Below are positions 7,526 to 15,319 of a stretch of 33,329 nt of DNA, one piece after another. The notes beneath the pieces are model-generated. The model did not search any database and was not told the DNA's origin. It saw nothing but the letters and a program-made list of their open reading frames with translations. The stretch spans positions 1-33,329 of the forward strand of contig UCOA01000065.1 of assembly GCA_900474095.1 (NCBI GenBank). The letters run 5' to 3'. Every line of letters starts with the position of its first letter. Within the stretch, counting starts at the first letter, position 1. A program made the position numbers and the translations under genes. Origin of the DNA: Hyphomicrobiales bacterium. GTDB lineage: Bacteria; Pseudomonadota; Alphaproteobacteria; Rhizobiales; Rhizobiaceae.

Positions 7526-7639
7526 GGTTGCCTCCTAGCCATTCCCAAGTGAAAGATACTACTGGTTTCGCGACCGCATTCAAGCGGCCGTGCAGGTCAT
7601 TATGAGCCAGAATCCAGTAAGTTACCAACCTCCACATCC

Positions 7640-8010
7640 GCCTGGACATACTCGATCGCTCCGTATTTCCGGATGGCCGCGCTGTCGGGCGATACCTCGC
7701 AGTTCGGTCTGCCGACGGTGCATATGGATGCCGACTTCGGAGATATCCTCGGCAATCTTGACATTGCGTTCATGGCAGCGGGCTAAGCCCGCAACGACCG
7801 GTGTCATCGGCGACATTATCTAAACGAAACCGTCTGCCAATGGTGAGGCCCCACTGGATGACGTCGACGGGACGTCGGAAACTTTTTCGGGCGTGCTGGG
7901 CATAGGTTATGCGGTCTTGGACCCTCCCGGAGGACACTGGACGCGCACGATTTCTTGGTTGACACCCGGCGTTTTGGCGCTGAGACCAAATCCCGTCGTC
8001 ATCGGAGGAC
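7640..8010 (+). pseudogene. Probable decayed outer-membrane beta-barrel protein gene
   Basis: In three plus-strand frames, pieces appear in the order expected of rhizobial barrel-type outer membrane proteins. About 7715-7785 reads VHMDADFGDILGNLDIAFMA and then hits a stop. About 7785-7820 reads ARNDR then, shifted, GVIGDII. About 7890-7940 reads TFSGVLGIGYAVLDPPGG, and another frame follows with LDAHDFLVDTR. Each matches the rhythm F-x-x-I-L-x-N-L-D ... G-V-x-G-D-x-I-Y ... Y-x-V-x-D that I remember for this family. Several frameshifts and stops make it a pseudogene. Recognition is from pattern only, so I am moderately sure. The rest of 7526-8110 holds no intact gene. Confidence 0.42.
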
Positions 8011-8066
8011 ATCGGGGGCCGCGGTTCATGAAGCTCGGCAGCGCCCGACGCATCGCCAGCTCGCGT

Positions 8067-8096
8067 CCGGCCGGCCTTTTGCGCACAGGCGGCCGG
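8067..8096 (-). terminator. GC-rich hairpin after the D-lactate dehydrogenase gene
   Basis: CCGGCCGGCC (8067-8076) pairs with GGCGGCCGG (8088-8096) with one bulged G. It begins 15 nt after the stop at 8111. The loop contains the only short T/A run and no U-tract follows, so an intrinsic terminator is possible but not typical. Confidence 0.4.
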
Positions 8097-8110
8097 CATG
8101 GCGATCTGCC

Positions 8111-9121
8111 TCATGGCTTCCCGGCCAGACGTTCGACGGAGACCGCATGCACGGGAACGCCCGTGCACCGGAACGCATCGATATTCGCGATCGTGGTGTC
8201 GGCGATGTTCCCAAGTGCCTCCTCGGTGAAGAATGCCTGGTGGCCTGTGATCAGCACGTTGGGAAAGGTCAGCAAGCGGGCGAAGACATCGTCCCGCAGG
8301 ACATGGCCTGACAAGTCCTCGAAAAATAGGTCTGCTTCTTCCTCATAGACATCGAGGCCCAAGCTACCGATCCTTCCGTTTTTCAGGCCCCTGATCGCGG
8401 CGCGGGTGTCGATGACCGCGCCACGGCCCGTATTGATCAGCATTACGCCGGGCTTGAGTAGCGACAGCGTTTCCTTTCGGATCATGTGATGTGTTTCGGG
8501 GGTCAGCGGACAATTGAGGCTGAGGATGTCGGAGCGGGCAAAAATTTCCTCGCGGGACACATAGGCCATGCCCAGTGCCTCGCAGCTGGGACTTGGCGCG
8601 ATATCGTGGCCAAGCAACTCGCAACCGAATCCATGGACGATCTTCGACAGCACCTCGCCAATCTTGCCCGTTCCGACGATGCCGAAGGTTTTGCCGTTAA
8701 GGTCGAAACCCATAAGTCCATCGAGGGCGAAATTGCCTTCGCGAACACGGTTATGGGCGCGATGGGTCTTTCGGTTGAGGGTGAGCACGATTGCCATCGT
8801 ATGCTCTGCCACGGAATGGGGGGAATAGGCCGGCACCCGCGCCACCGAAAGGCCAAGGCTCTTGGCCGTTACCAGATCCACATTGTTGAAACCGGCGCAT
8901 CTGAGCGCCACCAGCCGCACCCCCAAATTCGCGAGCTGCCGCAGTACCGACTCGCCCAGATCATCATTAACGAATGCACAAACGGCTTCCGATCCTTCTG
9001 CCAATCTGGCCGTCTCGGGGGAGAGATGGGCTTCGACGAAATGCAGCTCGATTGCGTCCTTCCGGCTGGTCTCTAGGAATTGCCGGTCATAAGGTTTCGT
9101 GCTGAAAATGGTGGTTCTCAT
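8111..9121 (-). CDS. ldhA: D-lactate dehydrogenase (2-hydroxyacid dehydrogenase family)
   Basis: A 336-aa NADH-dependent enzyme reducing pyruvate to D-lactate in the cytoplasm. Seen: FSTKPYD at the N-terminus typical of LdhA, AYSPHSVAEHTM, the NAD-binding GIVGTGKIG, INTGRGAVIDT (substrate Arg), GLDVYEEE (Glu) and ITGHQAFFT with the catalytic His at about 294. FxxKPYD and the long YEEEADLFFED loop favour fermentative D-LDH over glycerate or phosphoglycerate dehydrogenases. Start chosen at 9121 by family fit; an ATG at 9151 is in frame, and neither has a clear Shine-Dalgarno. It follows the glycoamylase gene after a 303-nt spacer, so it may have its own promoter. In context it would regenerate NAD+ when respiration is limited. 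Confidence 0.88.
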   Translation of the reverse strand: MRTTIFSTKPYDRQFLETSRKDAIELHFVEAHLSPETARLAEGSEAVCAFVNDDLGESVLRQLANLGVRLVALRCAGFNNVDLVTAKSLGLSVARVPAYSPHSVAEHTMAIVLTLNRKTHRAHNRVREGNFALDGLMGFDLNGKTFGIVGTGKIGEVLSKIVHGFGCELLGHDIAPSPSCEALGMAYVSREEIFARSDILSLNCPLTPETHHMIRKETLSLLKPGVMLINTGRGAVIDTRAAIRGLKNGRIGSLGLDVYEEEADLFFEDLSGHVLRDDVFARLLTFPNVLITGHQAFFTEEALGNIADTTIANIDAFRCTGVPVHAVSVERLAGKP

Positions 9122-9424
9122 ATGCGAGCCCAGGCACCATAGCTGTATCATTCACGATGCCATACTGATTGCCTTGGGTCCAGTGATCGGACTGCCGCTT
9201 TTGTCCAGCCGGCAGTGATTGTGATTTGAGAGCTAGCAAGGTTCAGGCGTTTCTTCCCCCAACAAAGCCTCACCAATCGACGCGCTGCTCCATCAGTGCG
9301 TCAGCATCAGAACCAGCGTTCCCTTTGGGAACTGAGTTCCGCACCGGGTGCAGGAGCCAGGATGAGAGCAAGGCCACTATGCGTTCAACAACGTCGCGGT
9401 TTATCAGACCTTTTGTCGCGCTAC
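9122..9424. other. Spacer with overlapping inverted repeats between glycoamylase and ldhA genes
   Basis: No convincing gene is visible. A leftward frame (9270-9500) overlaps the previous gene's end and is not recognised. GTTCCC (9318-9323) pairs with GGGAAC (9327-9332), and the same GGAAC can instead pair with GTTCC (9336-9340), giving two mutually exclusive small hairpins. No U-tract follows. The ldhA promoter is expected here. Confidence 0.3.
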
Positions 9425-10744
9425 CTAAAGCCAGCCCCCGGTGAATCCCGCCCTGCGCAGCCCGGTCACGATCGGTCGGCATTGTCGCATTACATTCCAA
9501 ATGAGACCTGTGCGGTAGTTTTCGATCATCAGGACAACCGGCCCCTGGTCAATGCCGAAGTGATAGGGACTTACCCACCATCCGGTCGGACCGTCTTCGA
9601 CGGCATATGTCAGGTTGAACGATGGCTTGAAACCGTAAAGCCGCGTCATCCCGAGGTTCATGCGGGCAAAGTTACGGACTGTCGGCACGACGATCTCCGG
9701 CGCGAATGGCAGCGACGCCACGACGACCCATGGCGCCACGGTCCCGTCATCCGGTCCGAAGGGAGCGCCACGGGCAATGTAGTCGAAGAACTCCCGATCT
9801 ACACCGTTTATCGTGCGCTTACCCCAGCTGGGTCCGTCACACGCGGTGAACCCCCAGCAATGCTCTCCATATCCAGTAAAACCCATTGGATTGCGAATGG
9901 CATATTCCTGTTGCACATACGTTGCACGCCGGCTGTTTTCGAAATAGTCGCTGCCGTGCCGGCGCATGAAGTCGTCGCGTATGGAGCGAAAATCTATCCA
10001 CATGTGCGATAGCTGGTGCGTAAAGAGGGGGCCGGAATATAGCAGTTCGTGGCCGTAGATGTTTCTCCATTCATACGTTTCCGTATAGGCGGCAAAACTT
10101 TCGGGCGGCAATGGGTGGGTCGGCGACCCCAGCCCGAGAATGTAAAGCAGCAAACCTTCATCGTACCCGCGCCAACGGTGGGGAATGAAGCCGCTTTCCG
10201 GGTACCATCCGTGCGTCAATGTGGGGCCGCGATCACAAGCCCACCTCCAGTCGGCACGCTCATAAAGTGCCATTGCAAGTCGGCGGATTTCCGCCCCTTC
10301 GGCTGACGTGCCATCGAAATAGGTCGCACAGGTTAGGGCGCCGGCAAATAGAAACGCCGAATCGATGGTAGACAACTCGCATTGCCAAACCCGGCGGCCC
10401 GTTTCGATATCCAGAAAATGATAGAAGAAACCTTTGTAGCCGGATGAATTCGGGTCAGGCCCCTGCGGGCAGGCCATTAGATACCTAAGTCGGTTGCGGG
10501 CGATTTTCGCCGCGAATTCGCGGATGATGATCCCGCGTTCCACCATAATGGGGATTGTTGCCAGAGCCATGCCGATCGCCGCGATGCTTGCCGGGGTGTT
10601 CGGCTCCGTTTTATCGCGGACCAATCCGTTGTCCGGATTCGTGCAGTGCAGATAGTATAAAAGGGTCGTGAATTGCAGCCGCGCGAGGTCCTGGTCCGTT
10701 GGCAGGCGGTCGAGTGCGGCGTCGGTCGACAGCGTTTCCGGCAT
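9425..10744 (-). CDS. Glycoamylase-domain protein (pfam10091; GH144-like, possible beta-1,2-glucanase)
   Basis: A 439-aa protein of (alpha/alpha)6-barrel type. Family landmarks: NPDNGLVRDK, ASIAAIGMALATIPI, GYKGFFYHFLDIETGRRVW, ELSTIDSAFLFAGAL, WRWACDRGPTLTHGW, YDEGLLLYILGLGSPTHPLP, GPLFTHQLSHMWIDFR, NSRRATYVQQEYAIRNP and GYGEHCWG. These span the whole domain, so it looks intact. The same domain occurs inside cyclic beta-1,2-glucan synthases, and GH144 members cut beta-1,2-glucan; older annotation calls it glucoamylase. No signal peptide is visible, so cytoplasmic action is likely. It starts 5 nt after the GH94-like gene and is surely cotranscribed. My inference is an endo-acting partner for the phosphorylase; the actual linkage cut is not proven. 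Confidence 0.82.
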   Translation of the reverse strand: MPETLSTDAALDRLPTDQDLARLQFTTLLYYLHCTNPDNGLVRDKTEPNTPASIAAIGMALATIPIMVERGIIIREFAAKIARNRLRYLMACPQGPDPNSSGYKGFFYHFLDIETGRRVWQCELSTIDSAFLFAGALTCATYFDGTSAEGAEIRRLAMALYERADWRWACDRGPTLTHGWYPESGFIPHRWRGYDEGLLLYILGLGSPTHPLPPESFAAYTETYEWRNIYGHELLYSGPLFTHQLSHMWIDFRSIRDDFMRRHGSDYFENSRRATYVQQEYAIRNPMGFTGYGEHCWGFTACDGPSWGKRTINGVDREFFDYIARGAPFGPDDGTVAPWVVVASLPFAPEIVVPTVRNFARMNLGMTRLYGFKPSFNLTYAVEDGPTGWWVSPYHFGIDQGPVVLMIENYRTGLIWNVMRQCRPIVTGLRRAGFTGGWL

Positions 10745-10749
10745 GATCG

Positions 10750-13700
10750 CTAACCAATCAGGACGTGGACATCGTGCGTCTGTCCGTCTTCAGTAAGCGG
10801 TACGCCTTCGTTCGTTGCAGGTTCACCGTCCAGCGTGACGGATTGGACGCCTCGGCCGGCCCCCTTTGTGTTGTCAAAGTGGATACGGTAGGTCGCCGAG
10901 CCATGTCTGTATGTGATAGCATAGTCCTGCCAACCGGGTGGAATGCACGGTTCAAACCGCAGAAACTGCCCTTGCTGGCGAAAGCCAAGGATCGCTTCTA
11001 GCGCCGCACGATAGAACCAGCTCGCCGATCCCGTGTACCAGGTCCATCCACCGCGGCCCGTGTGCGGAGGCGCGCCGTAGATGTCGGCGCTGACCACATA
11101 GGGTTCCACCTTATAGCGTTCGACTTGATCTCTTGTCGCTGCATGACATATCGGATTGATCAGGTTCCAAAGCTTCAAGGCGAGATCGCCGTCGCCCTGC
11201 AAGGCTGTCGCCCAGACGACCCATGTCGCTGCATGTGTGTATTGCCCGCCATTTTCACGTATGCCGGGGACGTAACCCTTGATGTAGCCGGGCTGCAACA
11301 CGCCTTCGTCAAAAGGCAGGTCGAAGAGTTTGATCAGCTTGTCCTCTTGGCGTACCAGCCGGGCATGGACCGCACGCATTGCCTGCGAAGCGCGTTCCGC
11401 ATCGGCTTCGCCAGAGATGACAGCCCAGGCTTGCGGGATGGCGTCGATCTGGCATTCGTCGTTCAGGGACGAGCCGAGCGGGGTGCCATCGTCAAAATAG
11501 GCCCGGCGATACCAGCCACCGTCCCAGGCGTTGGTCTCAAGGGCGATGCGCAAGGCTTCGGCCCGTTCGCGGCACCAGGCCGCCCGGCCGTGATCTCCGC
11601 GCGACGCTGAAATCGTAGCAAATAATTTCAGCACCGTGAGGAAGAACCAGCCATTCCAGACGCTCTCCCCCTTGCCTTTGGCGCCGACCTTGTTCATGCC
11701 GTCGTTCCAGTCGCCGGTTCCCATCAGAGGCAAGCCGTGGCTGCCCAAACGATAGCCATGCTCAAGCGCGCGGACGCAATGCTCATAGACGGTGCCGGAC
11801 TGCTCGCTGGTGGCCGGCTGGTTGAAGTCTTCCTCCTGGTCGTCTTTCAGCACCGGTGACGTGATGAAGGGCACGATCTCATCGAGCAGTTGAACGTCTC
11901 CTGTCGTGGAAACGTAATGGTGAACGACAAGAGGAAGGAAATACAAGTCGTCGGTGATTCGGGTGCGCACGCCAATGCCAGACGGGGGGTGCCACCAGTG
12001 CTGGACGTCCCCCTCCTCAAATTGGCGCGCCGCCGATCGCAGGATGTGTGAGCGGGCCTCGCTCGGCACGCTGTAGACCAGTGCCATCACGTCCTGCAGT
12101 TGGTCCCGGAATCCATACGCGCCGCCAGACTGATAGTTGGACGTTCGCGCCCATATGCGGCATGCTAAAACCTGGTACAACAACCAGCGATTCATCATCA
12201 AGTTCAAGCCCGCGTCCGGCGTCGACACTTGGATCGTGTTCAAAATGTCATCCCACTGGCGGGCGACAGCCGACAGGCTTGCGCCTGCGCGCTCGGGGTC
12301 GGCATGCTCGTGGACTAGCCTGCTGACCTCATCGAGGTCGTCAGCCTCGCCAAGTACAAAGACCACCTCCATGCTTTCGCCGGGGGGTAGCGAGATGTCC
12401 ACCATCAGCGCGGCGCAGGGATCGAGCAACGGGCCAAAACGTTCTGCCAGATTGGTTCGCTCCAAGGCGGCCGGCTGAAACACGGAACCGTATCGGCCCA
12501 GAAACTCCGTACGATCGGAGGTTGCCGATCTTGCCGGCCGGCCGGCGGCTGCAAAAGCCAGCTTTCCGGCAAAATCGCCGGCCCAGAGATTCCTGGCCAC
12601 GATCGCACCTGATCCGGCGTCCCGCTCGCAGACGACCCGCGTTGCTGTCTCTTCGCGCTGGATCCCAAGCACCCACTCGGCGAAATAAGTTGCTGTCACG
12701 TGGCGAACTCGCGTGTCGTCGTTACTAAGCCTGAGACGCATGATCTTGACCGGATCATTACGCGCTACCGATACCGTCAGTTCTTGCTTCAAATGACGGC
12801 TGCGACTTTCATACCGGGTGTAACCTTGGCCGTGACGAACAGTCACGACCGCACCAGGACCGAGCGGTAGGGGTGTCGGTGTCCAGACATCTCCGGTTTC
12901 TATATCTCGCAAATAGAGGACTTCGCCCGGTGCATCCGTAACCGGGTCGTTCGACCACGGCGTTAACCGGTTCGTCTGGCTGTTCTCCGACCAGGTGTAG
13001 CCAAGACCGGCTTCAGTCGTCAGGCAGCCAAAATGGGGGTTTGCGATCACGTTGGTCCAGGGTGCCGGTGGCAGGGCGGGGGCTTGGGGTCTGACCGCGT
13101 CCACGCGCACGACATACTCGCGTCCGTCGGGCGTGAAGCCCCCGAATTCGTTCCAGTGATGTAAATCCTCGAGCGGGTTAGGAGGTGGGGCTTCAGGTTG
13201 CCCGCTTACCGAAGCGACGAAGGTCGGCGAAAGAGATGATAGAGCGGGGGAAGGCCGGTTGAGCTGATCGGCAAGTGTGCCACCGCTTCCCAGCAAGACG
13301 ATGCGTGCCACGGCGGCGATGGTTGCCAGGTGATCGACTTCGGTATCGGGCTCGGAAAGGACAAAAATACCGCCGGGTTTGCCTATGATCTCGGCTTCCG
13401 GACCCGATTGCAGCTTTTCGGCCAGTCGCTTGGCGCTGGCTGCGCCGCCCTCGTCAAGCAGCACCAGATCAAATCTCAGGCCCCTCCGGCGAGCGAAATC
13501 CTCGCCCATCGTTATCTGGCTAATGAGGGCGTGATCTCTCTCGCCATTAGCGCGGACCAGAACGATCGGGAGGTCGCCGGATATACCATGAGCCCACAGA
13601 GCGGTCCGCTCCAATCGAGCCCTCTGGAGCGCCGTCGCCTGCCGCATGGCCGGGTTCGCAAATACGACACTCCCGGCCAGCCGATTGAACAGCGAGACAT

Positions 13701-14658
13701 CGTCGGGCGTAAGCCTCAACGTCCTAAGCTCGCTTTCGCATCTCTCCGATGCTTCGCGGTACGCCCGCTCCGCCGCGTCGATCTTGGCGTATCTTTCGGC
13801 GATGAGCTGCACAGCCGACTGGTCGTCCGCAGCGCCTGTGACGAAGGCGACGCGCGCTTCGGCGCCCGGAGCCAGACGAACCGTCCGTCGCAAACAGAAA
13901 ACCGGGTCTAGGACCGGGCCGGTCGTTCCGGAGAGCGGGGCACCCGCATCGAAAACCACGGCGTTGGCTGTTGTCCGGCCTCGGCCAAGAAATCTCAGCC
14001 GGTCAGTTTCATACTGGACCTCTTGGGGAGGCGGCAGGTCCGACGAGGAAACGTGAACCGCCCAAGTGGCCTTCTCGCCTGCACCACGGGGCCTGCGGCG
14101 TGCAAACAAGGCGCCTGTTGCCTCGTCGAACCTCGTTTCGACAAAAAGCTTGGCAAATCCCGGATGCGCCATGTCCGCACGGCGATTGTTCAGACAGACT
14201 TCGGTATAGCTTGTCAGTTCAAGTGTTCGTTCCCTTGCGCCATTGTTCGTAACTGTGAGCATGCGGACCTCTGCATCCACGTCGCATGCGACGCAGATTT
14301 TCCAGAAGAATCCGATGTCATCGTCATGACAGCGGAATTCGGCCCTGTCTCCGTAAAAGGCGTGTTCGTAGACGTTTGAGGACCGAAATAATGGCTGCTT
14401 GCCGATGGACCAAAGGTCGTTGTCGGTCAGGTCCCGAACGTAGCAAAATTGGCCCCAGCAATCGCGGGTGCTGTCCTCGCGCCAACGGTTGATGTCGAGG
14501 CCCTGCCAAGTTCCGTAACCGGCACCTGCATCAGTGATCATCACGCTATATTGGCCATTGGAAAGTAAGGCGACTGCAGGGCCTGTATCCATCAGCTCAG
14601 GAGCGCTATGGTGTCTCGCCGCCTCGGGCGCGCTGTGGCCGTGAATCGATTTTACCAT
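10750..14658 (-). CDS. Large GH94-type (glycosyltransferase 36) phosphorylase-like protein, cyclic-glucan-synthase C-terminal-like, 1302 aa
   Basis: The protein resembles the C-terminal part of cyclic beta-1,2-glucan synthase without its membrane glycosyltransferase half. Two supersandwich modules are seen. One (about 25-310) opens NGQYSVMITDAGAGYGTWQG; the second (about 540-830) opens NPHFGCLTTEAGLGYTWSEN followed by RLTPWSNDPVTD. Then comes the (alpha/alpha)6 catalytic domain (about 850-1230) with YQSGGAYGFRDQLQDV, LMGTGDWNDGMNKVG (general acid Asp at about 986), GQYTHAATWVVWA and GGWTWYTGSASW. The GH94 family uses phosphate to release glucose-1-phosphate. No TM or signal peptide, hence cytoplasmic. 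Start at 14658 is preferred (GGGAAGA upstream) over GTG at 14673. It sits between a histidine phosphatase and a glycoamylase in the xfp unit. A 1,2-beta-oligoglucan phosphorylase role is my best guess; cellobiose or another beta-glucan is possible. Confidence 0.82.
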   Translation of the reverse strand: MVKSIHGHSAPEAARHHSAPELMDTGPAVALLSNGQYSVMITDAGAGYGTWQGLDINRWREDSTRDCWGQFCYVRDLTDNDLWSIGKQPLFRSSNVYEHAFYGDRAEFRCHDDDIGFFWKICVACDVDAEVRMLTVTNNGARERTLELTSYTEVCLNNRRADMAHPGFAKLFVETRFDEATGALFARRRPRGAGEKATWAVHVSSSDLPPPQEVQYETDRLRFLGRGRTTANAVVFDAGAPLSGTTGPVLDPVFCLRRTVRLAPGAEARVAFVTGAADDQSAVQLIAERYAKIDAAERAYREASERCESELRTLRLTPDDVSLFNRLAGSVVFANPAMRQATALQRARLERTALWAHGISGDLPIVLVRANGERDHALISQITMGEDFARRRGLRFDLVLLDEGGAASAKRLAEKLQSGPEAEIIGKPGGIFVLSEPDTEVDHLATIAAVARIVLLGSGGTLADQLNRPSPALSSLSPTFVASVSGQPEAPPPNPLEDLHHWNEFGGFTPDGREYVVRVDAVRPQAPALPPAPWTNVIANPHFGCLTTEAGLGYTWSENSQTNRLTPWSNDPVTDAPGEVLYLRDIETGDVWTPTPLPLGPGAVVTVRHGQGYTRYESRSRHLKQELTVSVARNDPVKIMRLRLSNDDTRVRHVTATYFAEWVLGIQREETATRVVCERDAGSGAIVARNLWAGDFAGKLAFAAAGRPARSATSDRTEFLGRYGSVFQPAALERTNLAERFGPLLDPCAALMVDISLPPGESMEVVFVLGEADDLDEVSRLVHEHADPERAGASLSAVARQWDDILNTIQVSTPDAGLNLMMNRWLLYQVLACRIWARTSNYQSGGAYGFRDQLQDVMALVYSVPSEARSHILRSAARQFEEGDVQHWWHPPSGIGVRTRITDDLYFLPLVVHHYVSTTGDVQLLDEIVPFITSPVLKDDQEEDFNQPATSEQSGTVYEHCVRALEHGYRLGSHGLPLMGTGDWNDGMNKVGAKGKGESVWNGWFFLTVLKLFATISASRGDHGRAAWCRERAEALRIALETNAWDGGWYRRAYFDDGTPLGSSLNDECQIDAIPQAWAVISGEADAERASQAMRAVHARLVRQEDKLIKLFDLPFDEGVLQPGYIKGYVPGIRENGGQYTHAATWVVWATALQGDGDLALKLWNLINPICHAATRDQVERYKVEPYVVSADIYGAPPHTGRGGWTWYTGSASWFYRAALEAILGFRQQGQFLRFEPCIPPGWQDYAITYRHGSATYRIHFDNTKGAGRGVQSVTLDGEPATNEGVPLTEDGQTHDVHVLIG

Positions 14659-14733
14659 CAACGTTCTTCCCACTCAAAACAGCGACGCTCGCTTCGAAAG
14701 ACCATCATCAACGGCCGGCAGCTTTCCCGCACA

Positions 14734-15303
14734 CTACTCAGAGACTTGTCCATTCCAGACCCTCACTGCAGGTATCTCGTGGTAGTAGGTGAGGACGCTC
14801 AACGTGCCGGTATTGAGGAGAAAATGCTGTCCAGCACGCGGTGGCAGGCCAATCCATCGCGCTGCAAGCACGCGCAGCACATGGCCATGCGCGAACAAGG
14901 CAACGTCGCCGTCCGCAGCCCGTGCGCGCGCAACGACTTGATCCACTCGAGCACCCACTTGCCTCGGCGTCTCGCCTCCGGGGCATCCATCGCGGAAAAT
15001 CAACCAACCCGGCCTTTTCGCCTGAATCTGCTGGGGCATCAGGCCCTCATATTCCCCGTAGTTCCACTCCATCAAACTTGGATCGATGATGGCTTCGGCG
15101 CCGAAGCCCACCAAGTCACAAGTCTCCCGTGCCCGCCGCAGCGGACTCACAAGAACGAGCGCGAACGTTTGCCGAGTCAACATCGGCCGCATCCGTTCTG
15201 CTTGTCGTCGTCCGCTGTCGGTCAAGGGGACTTCTGTTATGCCCGTGTGTTGCCCGCTCAGACTCCACTCGGTCTCCCCATGCCTGATCAAGAATATATT
15301 CAC
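14734..15303 (-). CDS. Histidine phosphatase family protein (phosphoglycerate mutase-like)
   Basis: A 189-aa member of the histidine phosphatase superfamily. Phospho-acceptor His in LIRHGETEW (His8), partner Arg in SPLRRARET, acid residue in LMEWNYGEYEG, and second catalytic His in ALFAHGHVLRVLAARW. The start is a GTG at 15301-15303 with AGGAGGG 6 nt upstream, which decides it over the longer frame that overlaps xfp. It follows the xfp stop by 16 nt. Likely a sugar-phosphate or broad phosphomonoester phosphatase rather than a true mutase. In this unit, release of sugar from its phosphate or removal of a sugar-bisphosphate signal are both possible, but the substrate cannot be read from sequence. 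Confidence 0.85.
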   Translation of the reverse strand: MNIFLIRHGETEWSLSGQHTGITEVPLTDSGRRQAERMRPMLTRQTFALVLVSPLRRARETCDLVGFGAEAIIDPSLMEWNYGEYEGLMPQQIQAKRPGWLIFRDGCPGGETPRQVGARVDQVVARARAADGDVALFAHGHVLRVLAARWIGLPPRAGQHFLLNTGTLSVLTYYHEIPAVRVWNGQVSE

Positions 15304-15319
15304 GTCTAGCCCTCCTGGC

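Noticed and set aside
9296-10012. 238-aa plus-strand frame opposite the glycoamylase gene
   Set aside because: No ribosome site, no motif, antisense to a conserved domain.
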